Positions 1 to 15,500 of a DNA stretch of 64,000 nucleotides are shown here, piece by piece. Within the stretch, counting starts at the first letter, position 1. Each line of letters opens with the position of its first letter. A program made the position numbers and the translations under genes. The notes under the pieces were generated by a model. The model made no database searches. It saw only the letters and a list, made by a program, of their open reading frames with translations, and was not told the origin of the DNA. Origin of the DNA: Aristolochia californica (Eukaryota; Streptophyta; Magnoliopsida; Piperales; Aristolochiaceae); the NCBI GenBank assembly GCA_029961685.1, contig JARWKL010000005.1:17574164-17638163 (forward strand). Direction: 5' to 3'.

Positions 1-648
1 AAGTTTTGCTGTCCAAGTTTGGGAAATTCCACCAGTTCAACCCTAACAGCTTGGAAACTTATAAGGAAGAGATTTCTTCCACACATGCTTTAAAAATGGA
101 TATGCATGCTTCAAACGCGTTAAAGATGCAAATCACCTATGGATCAAAACCTTTTGAAGAGAACGACAAACGTTCATTAAATTCTAAAATTGAACGTGCG
201 GTGGGATATTTGCCCGAGTCAAACTAGCCATTATTTTGCCCATTTACAAAAAGCTGACCTAACGATCATAGATGATTGTAAAGTGATTTATCATGCGTTA
301 CGGGCTATATTACCCTAAGAAATGACTTACGGATTGGGAGTCTACACTCAGTTCAAAATTCCCCGACGATTGCAAAACCTGATATATAAGAACTAAAAAG
401 GGCTTACAATCCCAAAAAATTACAGACACTCCTCGAAATTATCTCTCTCTACATTTGTGCATTGTGCATTTCCATTTTAGATGTACTCATTTTTCTTAAA
501 TAAAAACTTTGAGTTTTCGGTCTCCCTTCATCCCGTAAACAAAATATGCAAATAGATCACCACAAAATGAAAATTTTAGAGTTTATGTTTGGAAAAATTT
601 TAAAACAATAACAAATGTAAGTAAAGAAAATCTATTCACACACCACAA

Positions 649-1306
649 ATGAACCCAAAAGTTTTGCTGTCCAAGTTTGGGAAATTCCACCAGTTCAACC
701 CTAACAGCTTGGAATCTTATAAGGATGAGATTTCTTCCACACATGCTTTAAAAATGGATATGCATGCTTCAAACGCATTAAAGATGCAAATCACCTATGG
801 ATCAAAACCTTTTGAAGAGAATGACAAACGTTCATTAAATTCTAAAAGTGAACGTGCGGTGGGATATTTGCCCGAGTCAAACTAGCCATATTTTTGCCCA
901 TTTACAAAAAGCTGACCTAACGATCATAGATGATTGTAAAGTGATTTATCATGCGTTACGGGCTATATTACCCTAAGAAATGACTTACGGATTGGGAGTC
1001 AACACTCAGTTCAAAATGCCCCGACGATTGCAAAACCTGATATATAAGAACTAAAAAGGGTTTACAATCCCTAAAAATTACAGACACTCCTCGGAATTAT
1101 CTCTCTCTACATTTGTGCATTGTGCATTTCCATTTTAGATGTACTCATTTTTCTTAAATAAAAACTTTGAGTTTTCGGTCTCCCTTCATCCCGTAAACCA
1201 AAAATGCAAATAGATCACCACAAAATGAAAATTTTAGAGTTTATGTTTCAAAAAATTTTAAAACAATAACAAATGTAAGTAAAGAAAATCTATTCACACA
1301 CCACAA
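649..1306 (+). repeat. Representative satellite monomer (658 bp)
   Basis: One full unit, phased on the ATG of the internal open frame. In order it contains the open frame (649-885 in this copy), an AT-rich stretch with CGATCATAGATGATTG, the tract ATCTCTCTCTACATTTGTGC, a TTCCATTTTAG sequence resembling a 3' splice acceptor, AATAAAAAC resembling a poly(A) signal, ATGCAAATAGATCACC, and GTAAGTAAAG resembling a 5' splice donor, about 30 bp before the next ATG. TATGCATGC, containing an RY-type CATGCA core, lies inside the open frame. These motifs recur in almost every copy, so their repetition reflects common descent and is not independent evidence of function. The phase chosen is arbitrary. Confidence 0.93.
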
Positions 1307-3510
1307 ATGAACCCAAAAGTTTTGCTGTCCAAGTTTGGGAAATTCCACCAGTTCAACCCTAACAGCTTGGAATTTTATAAGAATTAGATTTCTTCCACAC
1401 ATGCTTTAAAAATGGATATGCATGTTTCAAACGCGTTAAAGATGCAAATCACCTATGGATCAAAACCATTTGAAGAGAATGACAAACGTTCATTAAATTC
1501 TAAAAGTGAACGTGCGGTGGGATATTTGCCCGAGTCAAACTAGCCATTATTTTGCCCATTTACAAAAAGCTGACCCAACGATCATAGATGATTGTAAAGT
1601 GATTTATCATGCGTTACGGGCTATATTACCCTAAGAAATGACTTACGGATTGGGAGTCAACACTCAGTTCAAAATTCCCCGACGATTGCAAAACCTGATA
1701 TATAAGAACTAAAAAGGGCTTACAATCCCTAAAAATTACAGACACTCCTCGGAATTATCTCTCTCTACATTTGTGCATTGTGCATTTCCATTTTAGATGT
1801 ACTCATTTTTCTTAACTAAAAACTTTGAGTTTTCGGTCTCCCTTCATCCCGTAAACCAAAAATGCAAATAGATCACCACAAAATGAAAATTTTAGAGTTT
1901 ATGTTTGGAAAAATTTTAAAACAATAACAAATGTAAGTAAAGAAAATCTATTCACACACCACAAATGAACCCAAAAGTTTTGCTGTCCAAGTTTGGGAAA
2001 TTCCACCAGTCCAACCCTAACAGCTTGGAATTTTATAAGAATGAGATTTCTTCCACACATGCTTTAAAAATGGATATGCATGCTTCAAACGCGTTAAAGA
2101 TGCAAATCACCTATGGATCAAAACCTTTTGAAGAGAATGACAAACGTTCATTAAATTCTAAAAGTGAACGTGCGGTGGGATATTTGCTTGAGTCAAACTA
2201 GCCATTATTTTGCCCTTTTACAAAAAGCTGACCTAACGATCATAGATGATTGTAAAGTGATTTATCATGCGTTACGGGCTATATTACCCTAAGAAATGAC
2301 TTACGGATTGGGAGTCAACACTCAGTTCAAAATTCCCCGACGATTGCAAAACCTCATATATAAGAACTAAAAAGGGCTTACAATCCCTAAAAATTACAGA
2401 CACTCCTCGGAATTATCTCACTCTACATTTGTGCATTGTGCATTTCCATTTTAGATGTACTCATTTTTCTTAAATAAAAACTTTGAGTTTTCGGTCTCCC
2501 TTCATCCCGTAAACCAAAAATGCAAATAGATCACCACAAAATGAAAATTTTAGAGTTTATGTTTGGAAAAATTTTAAAACAATAACAAATGTAAGTAAAG
2601 AAAATCTATTCACACACCACAAATGAACCCAAAAGTTTTGCTGTCCAAGTTTGGGAAATTCCACCAGTTCAACCCTAACTGCTTGGAATTTTATAAGAAT
2701 GAGATTTCTTCCACACATGCTTTAAAAATGGATATGCATGCTTCAAACACGTTAAAGATGCAAATCACATATGGATCAAAACCTTTTGAAGAGAATGACA
2801 AACGTTCATTAAATTCTAAAAGTGAACGTGCGGTGGGATATTTGCTTGAGTCAAACTAGCCATTATTTTGCCCATTTACAAAAAGCTGACCTAACGATCA
2901 TAGATGATTGTAAAGTGATTTATCATGCGTTACGGGCTATATTACCCTAAGAAATGACTTACGGATTGGGAGTCTACACTCAGTTCAAAATTCCCCGACG
3001 ATTGCAAAACCTGATATATAAGAACTAAAAAGGGCTTACAATCCCTAAAAATTACAGACACTCCTCAGAATTATCTCTCTCTACATTTGTGCATTGTGCA
3101 TTTCCATTTTAGATGTACACATTTTTCTTAAATAAAAACTTTGAGTTTTCGGTCTCCCTTCATCCCGTAAACAAAATATGCAAATAGATCACCATAAAAT
3201 GAAAATTTTAGAGTTTATGTTTGGAAAAATTTTAAAACAATAACAAATGTAAGTAAAGAAAATCTATTCACACACCACAAATGAACCCAAAAGTTTTGCT
3301 GTCCAAGTTTGGGAAATTCCACCAGTTCAACCCTAACAGCTTGGAATCTTATAAGGATGAGATTTCTTCCACACATGCTTTAAAAATGGATATGCATGCT
3401 TCAAACGCGTTAAAGATGCAAATCACCTATGGATCAAAACCTTTTTGAAGAGAATGACAAACGTTCATTAAATTCTAAAAGTGAACGTGCGGTGGGATAT
3501 TTGCCCGAGT
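1030..3510 (+). repeat. Four-monomer block, duplicated at 3663-6143
   Basis: Rare variants recur in the same order 2633 bp apart (four monomers): GGGTTTACAATCC and GTTTCAAAAAATT, then GAATTAGATTT, then CCAGTCCAAC with TTGCTTGAG, then AACTGCTTGG with CAAACACG and GATGTACACATTT, then the extra T in CCTTTTTGAAG. The predicted peptides at 1965 and 4598 are identical, as are those at 2623 and 5256. The copies stop matching near 3515, where CTAGAAATT faces CTAGCCATT. Edges are approximate because neighbouring monomers are already highly similar. This is a recent tandem block duplication, not a regular higher-order repeat, since it occurs only once in this form. Confidence 0.85.
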
Positions 3511-6500
3511 CAAACTAGAAATTATTTTGCCCATTTACAAAAAGCTGACCTAACGATCATAGATGATTGTAAAGTGATTTATCATGCGTTACGGGCTATA
3601 TTACCCTAAGAAATGACTTACGGATTGGGAGTCAACACTCAGTCCAAAATACCTCGACGATTGCAAAACCTGATATATAAGAACTAAAAAGGGTTTACAA
3701 TCCCTAAAAATTACAGACACTCCTCGGAATTATCTCTCTCTACATTTGTGCATTGTGCATTTCCATTTTAGATGTACTCATTTTTCTTAAATAAAAACTT
3801 TGAGTTTTCGGTCTCCCTTCATCCCGTAAACCAAAAATGCAAATAGATCACCACAAAATGAAAATTTTAGAGTTTATGTTTCAAAAAATTTTAAAACAAT
3901 AACAAATGTAAGTAAAGAAAATCTATTCACACACCACAAATGAACCCAAAAGTTTTGCTGTCCAAGTTTGGGAAATTCCACCAGTTCAACCCTAACAGCT
4001 TGGAATTTTATAAGAATTAGATTTCTTCCACACATGCTTTAAAAATGGATATGCATGTTTCAAACGCGTTAAAGATGCAAATCACCTATGGATCAAAACC
4101 ATTTGAAGAGAATGACAAACGTTCATTAAATTCTAAAAGTGAACGTGCGGTGGGATATTTGCCCGAGTCAAACTAGCCATTATTTTGCCCATTTACAAAA
4201 AGCTGACCCAACGATCATAGATGATTGTAAAGTGATTTATCATGCGTTATGGGCTATATTACCCTAAGAAATGACTTACGGATTGGGAGTCAACACTCAG
4301 TTCAAAATTCCCCGACGATTGCAAAACCTGATATATAAGAACTAAAAAGGGCTTACAATCCCTAAAAATTACAGACACTCCTCGGAATTATCTCTCTCTA
4401 CATTTGTGCATCGTGCATTTCCATTTTAGATGTACTCATTTTTCTTAACTAAAAACTTTGAGTTTTCGGTCTCCCTTCATCCCGTAAACCAAAAATGCAA
4501 ATAGATCACCACAAAATGAAAATTTTAGAGTTTATGTTTGGAAAAATTTTAAAACAATAACAAATGTAAGTAAAGAAAATCTATTCACACACCACAAATG
4601 AACCCAAAAGTTTTGCTGTCCAAGTTTGGGAAATTCCACCAGTCCAACCCTAACAGCTTGGAATTTTATAAGAATGAGATTTCTTCCACACATGCTTTAA
4701 AAATGGATATGCATGCTTCAAACGCGTTAAAGATGCAAATCACCTATGGATCAAAACCTTTTGAAGAGAATGACAAACGTTCATTAAATTCTAAAAGTGA
4801 ACGTGCGGTGGGATATTTGCTTGAGTCAAACTAGCCATTATTTTGCCCTTTTACAAAAAGCTGACCTAACGATCATAGATGATTGTAAAGTGATTTATCA
4901 TGCGTTACGGGCTATATTACCCTAAGAAATGACTTACGGATTGGGAGTCAACACTCAGTTCAAAATTCCCCGACGATTGCAAAACCTCATATATAAGAAC
5001 TAAAAAGGGCTTACAATCCCTAAAAATTACAGACACTCCTCGGAATTATCTCACTCTACATTTGTGCATTGTGCATTTCCATTTTAGATGTACTCATTTT
5101 TCTTAAATAAAAACTTTGAGTTTTCGGTCTCCCTTCATCCCGTAAACCAAAAATGCAAATAGATCACCACAAAATGAAAATTTTAGAGTTTATGTTTGGA
5201 AAAATTTTAAAACAATAACAAATGTAAGTAAAGAAAATCTATTCACACACCACAAATGAACCCAAAAGTTTTGCTGTCCAAGTTTGGGAAATTCCACCAG
5301 TTCAACCCTAACTGCTTGGAATTTTATAAGAATGAGATTTCTTCCACACATGCTTTAAAAATGGATATGCATGCTTCAAACACGTTAAAGATGCAAATCA
5401 CATATGGATCAAAACCTTTTGAAGAGAATGACAAACGTTCATTAAATTCTAAAAGTGAACGTGCGGTGGGATATTTGCTTGAGTCAAACTAGCCATTATT
5501 TTGCCCATTTACAAAAAGCTGACCTAACGATCATAGATGATTGTAAAGTGATTTATCATGCGTTACGGGCTATATTACCCTAAGAAATGACTTACGGATT
5601 GGGAGTCTACACTCAGTTCAAAATTCCCCGACGATTGCAAAACCTGATATATAAGAACTAAAAAGGGCTTACAATCCCTAAAAATTACAGACACTCCTCA
5701 GAATTATCTCTCTCTACATTTGTGCATTGTGCATTTCCATTTTAGATGTACACATTTTTCTTAAATAAAAACTTTGAGTTTTCGGTGTCCCTTCATCCCG
5801 TAAACAAAATATGCAAATAGATCACCATAAAATGAAAATTTTAGAGTTTATGTTTGGAAAAATTTTAAAACAATAACAAATGTAAGTAAAGAAAATCTAT
5901 TCACACACCACAAATGAACCCAAAAGTTTTGCTGTCCAAGTTTGGGAAATTCCACCAGTTCAACCCTAACAGCTTGGAATCTTATAAGGATGAGATTTCT
6001 TCCACACATGCTTTAAAAATGGATATGCATGCTTCAAACGCGTTAAAGATGCAAATCACCTATGGATCAAAACCTTTTTGAAGAGAATGACAAACGTTCA
6101 TTAAATTCTAAAAGTGAACGTGCGGTGGGATATTTGCCCGAGTCAAACTAGCCATTATTTTGCCCATTTACAAAAAGCTGACCTAACGATCATAGATGAT
6201 TGTAAAGTGATTTATCATGCGTTACGGGTTATATTACCCTAAGAAATGACTTACGGATTGGGAGTCAACACTCAGTTCAAAATTCCCCGACGATTGCAAA
6301 ACCTGATATATAAGAACTAAAAAGGGCTTATAATCCCTAAAAATTACAAACACTCCTCGGAATTATCTCTCTCTACATTTGTGCATTGTGCATTTCCATT
6401 TTAGATGTACCCATTTTTCTTAAATAAAAACTTTGAGTTTTCGGTCTCCCTTCATCACGTAAACCAAAAATGCAAATAGATCACCACAAAATGAAAATTT

Positions 6501-9500
6501 TAGAGTTTATGCTTGGAAAAATTTTAAAACAATAACAAATGTAAGTAAAGAAAATCTATTCACACACCACAAATGAACCCAAAAGTTTTGCTGTCCAAGT
6601 TTGGGAAATTCCACCAGTTCAACCCTAACAGCTTGGAATCTTATAAGGAAGAGATTTCTTCCACACATGCTTTAAAAATGGATATGCATGCTTCAAACGC
6701 GTTAAAGATGCAAATCACCTATGGATCAAAACCTTTTGAAGAGAATGACAAACGTTCATTAAATTCTAAAAGTGAACGTGCGGTGGGATATTTGCCCGAG
6801 TCAAACTAGCCATTATTTTGCCCATTTACAAAAAGCTGACCTAACGATCATAGATGATTGTAAAGTGATTTATCATGCGTTATGGGCTATATTACCCTAG
6901 GAAATGACTTACGGATTGGGAGTCTACACTCAGTTCAAAATTCCCCGACGATTGCAAAACCTGATATATAAGAACTAAAAAGGGCTTACAATCCCAAAAA
7001 ATTACAGACACTCCTCGAAATTATCTCTCTCTACATTTGTCCATTGTGCATTTCCATTTTAGATGTACTCATTTTTCTTAAATAAAAACTTTGAGTTTTC
7101 GGTCTCCCTTCATCCCGTAAACAAAATATGCAAATAGATCACCACAAAATGAAAATTTTAGAGTTTATGTTTGGAAAAATTTTAAAACAATAACAAATGT
7201 AAGTAAAGAAAATCTATTCACACACCACAAATGAACCCAAAAGTTTTGCTGTCCAAGTTTGGGAAATTCCACCAGTTCAACCCTAACAGCTTGGAATCTT
7301 ATAAGGATGAGATTTCTTCCACACATGCTTTAAAAATGGATATGCATGCTTCAAACGCATTAAAGATGCAAATCACCTATGGATCAAAACCTTTTGAAGA
7401 GAATGACAAACGTTCATTAAATTCTAAAAGTGAACGTGCGGTGGGATATTTGCCCGAGTCAAACTAGCCATTATTTTTCCCATTTACAAAAAGCTGACCT
7501 AACGATCATAGATGATTGTAAAGTGATTTATCATGCGTTACGGGCTATATTACCCTAAGAAATGACTTACGGATTGGGAGTCAACACTCAGTTCAAAATA
7601 CCTCGACGATTGCAAAACCTGATATATAAGAACTAAAAAGGGCTTACAATCCCTAATAATTACAGACACTCCTCGGAATTATCTCTCTCTACATTTGTGC
7701 ATTGTGCATTTCCATTTTAGATGTACTCATTTTTCTTAAATAAAAACTTTGAGTTTTCGGTCTCCCTTCATCCCGTAAACCAAAAATGCAAATAGATCAC
7801 CACAAAATGAAAATTTTAGAGTTTATGTTTGGAAAAATTTTAAAACAATAACAAATGTAAGTAAAGAAAATCTATTCACACACCACAAATGAACCCAAAA
7901 GTTTTGCTGTCCAAGTTTGGGAAATTCCACCAGTTCAACCCTAACAGCTTGGAATTTTATAAGAATTAGATTTCTTCCACACATGCTTTAAAAATGGATA
8001 TGCATGTTTCAAACGCGTTAAAGATGCAAATCACCTATGGATCAAAACCATTTGAAGAGAATGACAAACGTTCATTAAATTCTAAAAGTGAACGTGCGGT
8101 GGGATATTTGCCCGAGTCAAACTAGCCATTATTTTGCCCATTTACAAAAAGCTGACCTAACGATCATAGATGATTGTAAAGTGATTTATCATGCGTTACG
8201 GGTTATATGACCCTAAGAAATGACTTACGGATTGGGAGTCAACACTCAGTTCAAAATTCCCCGACGATTGCAAAACCTGATATATAAGAACTAAAAAGGG
8301 CTTACAATCCCTAAAAATTACAAACACTCCTCGGAATTATCTCTCTCTACATTTGTGCATTGTGCATTTCCATTTTAGATCTACCCATTTTTCTTAAATA
8401 AAAACTTTGAGTTTTCGGTCTCCCTTCATCACGTAAACCAAAAATGCAAATAGATCACCACAAAATGAAAATTTTAGAGTTTATGTTTGGAAAAATTTTA
8501 AAACAATAACAAATGTAAGTAAAGAAAATCTATTCACACACCACAAATGAACCCAAAAGTTTTGCTGTCCAAGTTTGGGAAATTCCACCAGTTCAACCCT
8601 AACAGCTTGGAATCTTATAAGGATGAGATTTCTTCCACACATGCTTTAAAAATGGATATGCATGCTTCAAACGCATTAAAGATGCAAATCACCTATGGAT
8701 CAAAACCTTTTGAAGAGAATGACAAACGTTCATTAAATTCTAAAAGTGAACGTGCGGTGGGATATTTGCCCGAGTCAAACTAGCCATATTTTTGCCCACT
8801 TACAAAAAGCTGACCTAACGATCATAGATGATTGTAAAGTGATTTATCATGCGTTACGGGCTATATTACCCTAAGAAATGACTTACGGATTGGGAGTCTA
8901 CACTCAGTTCAAAATGCCCCGACGATTGCAAAACCTGATATATAAGAACTAAAAAGGGCTTACAATCCCTAAAAATTACAGACACTCCTCGGAATTATCT
9001 CTCTCTACATTTGTGCATTGTGCATTTCCATTTTAGATGTACTCATTTTTCTTAAATAAAAACTTTGAGTTTTCGGTCTCCCTTCATCCCGTAAACCAAA
9101 AATGCAAATAGATCACCACAAAATGAAAATTTTAGAGTTTATGATGGAAAAATTTTAGAACAATATCAAATGTAAGTAAAGAAAATCTATTCCCACACCA
9201 CAAATGAACCCAAAAGTTTTGCTGTCCAAGTTTGGGAAATTCCACCAGTTCAACCCTAACAGCTTGGAATCTTATAAGGATGAGATTTGTTCCACACATG
9301 CTTTAAAAATGGATATGCATGCTTCAAACGCGTTAAAGATGCAAATCACCTATGGATCAAAACCTTTTGAAGAGAATGACAAACGTTCATTAAATTCTAA
9401 AAGTGAACGTGCGGTGGGATATTTGCCCGAGTCAAACTAGCCATTATTTTGCCCATTTACAAAAAGCTGACCTAACGATCATAGATGATTGTAAAGTGAT

Positions 9501-12500
9501 TTATCATGCGTTACGGGCTATATTACCCTAAGAAATGACTTACGGATTGGGAGTCATCACTCAGTTCAAAATTCCCCGACGATTGCAAAACCTGATATAT
9601 AAGAACTAAAAAGGGCTTACAATCCCTAAAAATTACAGACACTCCTCTGAATTATCTCTCTCTACATTTGTGCATTGTGCATTTCCATTTTAGATGTACT
9701 CATTTTTCTTAAATATAAACTTTGAGTTTTCGGTCTCCCTTCATCCCGTAAACCAAAAATGCAAATAGATCACCACAAAATGAACATTTTAGGGTTTATG
9801 TTTGGAAAAATTTTAAAACAATAACAAATGTAAGTAAAGAAAATCTATTCACACACCACAAATGAACCCTAAAGTTTTGCTGTCCAAGTTTGGGAAATTC
9901 CACCAGTTCAACCCTAACAGCTTGGAATTTTATAAGAATGAGATTTCTTCCACACATGCTTTAAAAATGGATATGCATGCTTCAAACGCGTTAAAGATGC
10001 AAATCTCCTATGGATCAAAACCTTTTGAAGAGACTGACAAACGTTCATTAAATTCTAAAAGTGAACGTGCGGTGGGATATTTGCCCGAGTCAAACTTGCC
10101 ATTATTTTGCCCATTTACAAAAAGCTGTCCTAACGATCATAGATGATTGTAAAGTGATTTATCATGCGTTACGGGCTATATTACCCTAAGAAATGACTTA
10201 CGGATTGGGAGTCTACACTGAGTTCAAAATTCCCCGACGATTGCAAAACCTGATATATAAGAACTAAAAAGGGCTTACAATCCCAAAAAATTACAGACAC
10301 TCCTCGAAATTATCTCTCTCTACATTTGTGCATTGTGCATTTCCATTTTAGATGTACTCATTTTTCTTAAATAAAAACTTTGAGTTTTCGGTCTCCCTTC
10401 ATCCCGTAAACAAAATATGCAAATAGATCACCACAAAATGAAAATTTTAGAGTTTATGTTTGGAAAAATTTTAAAACAATAACAAATGTAAGTAAAGAAA
10501 ATCTATTCACACACCACAAATGAACCCAAAAGTTTTGCTGTCCAAGTTTGGGAAATTCCACCAGTTCAACCCTAACAGCTTGGAATCTTATAAGGATGAG
10601 ATTTCTTCCACACATGCTTTAAAAATGGATATGCATGCTTCAAACGCGTTAAAGATGCAAATCACCTATGGATCAAAACCTTTTTGAAGAGAATGACAAA
10701 CGTTCATTAAATTCTAAAAGTGAACGTGCGGTGGGATATTTGCCCGAGTCAAACTAGCCATTATTTTGCCCATTTACAAAAAGCTGACCTAACGATCATA
10801 GATGATTGTAAAGTGATTTATCATGCGTTACGGGTTATATTACCCTAAGAAATGACTTACGGATTGGGAGTCAACACTCAGTTCAAAATTCCCCGACGAT
10901 TGCAAAACCTGATACATAAGAACTAAAAAGGGCTTACAATCCCTAAAAATTACAGACACTCCTCGGAATTATCTCTCTCTACATTTGTGCATTGTGCATT
11001 TCCATTTTAGATGTACCCATTTTTCTTAAATAAAAACTTTGAGTTTTCGGTCTCCCTTCATCACGTAAACCAAAAATGCAAATAGATCACCACAAAATGA
11101 AAATTTTAGAGTTTATGTTTGGAAAAATTTTAAAACAATAACAAATGTAAGTAAAGAAAATCTATTCACACACCACAAATGAACCCAAAAGTTTTGCTGT
11201 CCAAGTTTGGGAAATTCCACCAGTTCAACCCTAACAGCTTGGAATCTGATAAGCAAGAGATTTCTTCCACACATGCTTTAAAAATGGATATGCATGCTTC
11301 AAACGCGTTAAAGATGCAAATCACCTATGGATCAAAACCTTTTGAAGAGAATGACAAACGTTCATTAAATTCTAAAAGTGAACGTGCGGTGGGATATTTG
11401 CCCGAGTCAAACTAGCCATTATTTTGCCCATTTACAAAAAGCTGACCTAACGATCATAGATGATTGTAAAGTGATTTATCATGCGTTACGGGCTATATTA
11501 CCCTAAGAAATGACTTACGGATTGGGAGTCTACACTCAGTTCAAAATTCCCCGACGATTGCAAAACCTGATATATAAGAACTAAAAAGGGCTTAAATCCC
11601 TAAAAATTACAGACACTCCTCGGAATTATCTCTCTCTACATTTGTGCATTGTGCATTTCCATTTTAGATGTACTCATTTTTCTTAAATAAAAACTTTGAG
11701 TTTTCGGTCTCCCTTCATCCCGTAAACAAAATATGCAAATAGATCACCACAAAATGAAAATTTTAGAGTTTATGTTTGGAAAAATTTTAAAACAATAACA
11801 AATGTAAGTAAAGAAAATCTATTCACACACCACAAATAAACCCAAAAGTTTTGCTGTCAAAGTTTGGGAAATTCCACCAGTTCAACCCTAACAGCTTGGA
11901 ATCTTATAAGGATGAGATTTCTTCCACACACGCTTTAAAAATGGATATGCATGCTTCAAACGCGTTAAAGATGCAAATCACCTATGGATCAAAACCTTTT
12001 TGAAGAGAATGACAAACGTTCATTAAATTCTAAAAGTGAACGTGCGGTGGGATATTTGCCCGAGTCAAACTAGCCATTATTTTGCCCATTTACAAAAAGC
12101 TGACCTAACGATCATAGATGATTGTAAAGTGATTTATCATGCGTTACGGGTTATATTACCCGAAGAAATGACTTACGGATTGGGAGTCAACACTCAGTTC
12201 AAAATTCCCCGACGATTGCAAAACCTGATATATATGAACTAAAAAGGGCTTACAATCCCTAAAAATTACAGACACTCCTCGAAATTATCTCTCTCTACAT
12301 TTGTGCATTGTGCATTTCCATTTTAGATGTACTCATTTTTCTTAAATAAAAACTTTGAGTTTTCGGTCTCCCTTCATCCCGTAAACAAAATATGCAAATA
12401 GATCACCACAAAATGAAAATTTTAGAGTTTATGTTTGGAAAAATTTTAAAACAATAACAAATGTAAGTAAAGAAAATCTATTCACACACCACAAATGAAC

Positions 12501-15500
12501 CCAAAAGTTGTGCTGTCCAAGTTTGGGAAATTCCACCAGTTCAACCCTAACAGCTTGGAATCTTATAAGGAAGAGATTTCTTCCACACATGCTTTAAAAA
12601 TGGATATGCATGCTTCAAACGCGTTAAAGATGCAAATCACCTATGGATCAAAACCTTTTGAAGAGAATGACAAACGTTCATTAAATTCTAAAAGTGAACG
12701 TGCGGTGGGATATTTGCCTGAGTCAAACTAGCCATTATTTTGCCCATTTACAAAAAGCTGACCTAACGATCATAGATGATTGTAAAGTGATTTATCATGC
12801 GTTACGGGCTATATTACACTAAGAAATGACTTACGGATTGGGAGTCTACACTCAGTTCAAAATTCCCCGACGATTGCAAAACCTGATATATAAGAACTAA
12901 AAAGGGCTTACAATCCCTAAAAGTTACAGACACTCCTCGGAATTATCTCTCTCTACATTTGTGCATTGTGCATTTCCATTTTAGATGTACTCATTTTTCT
13001 TAAATAAAAACTTTGAGTTTTCGGTCTCCCTTCATCCCGTAAACAAAATATGCAAATAGATCACCACAAAATGAAAATTTTAGAGTTTATGTTTGGAAAA
13101 ATTTTAAAACAATAACAAATGTAAGTAAAGAAAATCTATTCACACACCACAAATGAACCCAAAAGTTTTGCTGTCCAAGTTTGGGAAATTCCACCAGTTC
13201 AACCCTAACAGCTTGGAATCTTATAAGGAAGAGATTTCTTTCACACATGCTTTAAAAATGGATATGCATGCTTCAAACGCGTTAAAGATGCAAATCACCT
13301 ATGGATCAAAACCTTTTGAAGAGAATGACAAACGTTCATTAAATTCTAAAAGTGAACGTGCGGTGGGATATTTGCCCGAGTCAAACTAGCCATTATTTTG
13401 CCCATTTACAAAAAGCTGACCTAACGATCATAGATGATTGTAAAGTGATTTATCATGCGTTACGGGCTATATTACCCTAAGAAATGACTTACGGATTGGG
13501 ACTCCACACTCAGTTCAAAATTCCCCGACGATTGCAAAACCTGATATATAAGAACTAAAAAGGGCTTACAATCCCTAAAAATTGCAGACACTCCTCGGAA
13601 TTATCTCTCTCTACATTTGTGCATTGTGCATTTCCATTTTAGATGTACTCATTTTTCTTAAATAAAAACTTTGAGTTTTCGGTCTCCCTTCATCCCGTAA
13701 ACAAAATATGCAAATAGATCACCACAAAATGAAAATTTTAGAGTTTATGTTTGGAAAAATTTTAAAACAATAACAAATGTAAGTAAAGAAAATCTATTCA
13801 CACACCACAAATAAACCCAAAAGTTTTGCTGTCAAAGTTTGGGAAATTCCACCAGTTCAACCCTAACAGCTTGGAATCTTATAAGGATGAGATTTCTTCC
13901 ACACACGCTTTAAAAATGGATATGCATGCTTCAAACGCGTTAAAGATGCAAATCACCTATGGATCAAAACCTTTTTGAAGAGAATGACAAACGTTCATTA
14001 AATTCTAAAAGTGAACGTGCGGTGGGATATTTGCCCGAGTCAAACTAGCCATTATTTTGCCCATTTACAAAAAGCTGACCTAACGATCATAGATGATTGT
14101 AAAGTGATTTATCATGCGTTACGGGTTATATTACCCTAAGAAATGACTTACGGATTGGGAGTCAACACTCAGTTCAAAATTCCCCGACGATTGCAAAACC
14201 TGATATATAAGAACTAAAAAGGGCTTACAATCCCTAAAAATTACAGACACTCCTCGGAATTATCTCTCTCTACATTTGTGCATTGTGCATTTCCATTTTA
14301 GATGCACTCATTTTTCTTAAATAAAAACTTTGAGTTTTCGGTCTCCCTTCATCACGTAAACCAAAAATGCAAATAGATCACCACAAAATGAAAATTTTAG
14401 AGTTTATGTTTGGAAAAATTTTACAACAATAACAAATGTAAGTAAAGAAAATCTATTCACACACCACAAATGAACCCAAAAGTTTTGCTGTCCAAGTTTG
14501 GGAAATTCCACCAGTTCAACCCTAACAGCTTGGAATTTTATAAGAATTAGATTTCTTCCACACATGCTTTAAAAATGGATGTGCATGCTTCAAACGCGTT
14601 AAAGACGCAAATCACCTATGGATCAAAACCTTTTGAAGAGAATGACAAACGTTCATTAAATTCTAAAAGTGAACGTGCGGTGGGATATTTGCCCGAGTCA
14701 AACTAGCCATTATTTTGCCCATTTACAAAAAGCTGACCTAACGATCGTAGATGATTGTAAAGTGATTTATCATGCGTTACGGGCTATATTACCCTAAGAA
14801 ATGACTTACGGATTGGGAGTCAACACTCAGTTCAAAATTCCCCGACGATTGCAAAACCTGATATATAAGAACTAAAAAGGGCTTACAATCCCTAAAAATT
14901 ACAGACACTCCTCGGAATTATCTCTCTCTGCATTTGTGCATTGTGCATTTCCATTTTAGATGTACTCATTTTTCTTAAATAAAAACTTTGAGTTTTCGGT
15001 CTCCCTTCATCCCGTAAACCAAAAATGCAAATAGATCACCACAAAATGAAAATTTTAGAGTTTATGTTTGGAAAAATTTTAAAACAATAACAAATGTAAG
15101 TAAAGAAGATCTATTCACACACCACAAATGAACCCAAAAGTTTTGCTGTCCAAGTTTGGGAAATTCCACCAGTCCAACCCTAACAGCTTGGAATTTTATA
15201 AGGATGAGATTTCTTCCTCACATGCTTTAAAAATGGATATGCATGCTTCAAACGCGTTAAAGATGCAAATCACCTATGGATCAAAACCTTTTGAAGAGAA
15301 TGACAAACGTTCATTAAATTCTAAAAGTGAACGTGCGGTGGGATATTTGCTTGAGTCAAACTAGCCATTATTTTGCCCATTTACAAAAAGCTGACCTAAC
15401 GATCATAGATGATTGTAAAGTGATTTATCATGTGTTACGGGCTATATTACCCTAAGAAATGACTTACGGATTGGGAGTCAACACTCAGTTCAAAATTGCC

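Noticed and set aside
12036..12242. 68-codon frame from a GTG, and a similar one at 27176
   Set aside because: Downstream fragments of the shifted satellite frame with no ATG; not separate genes.
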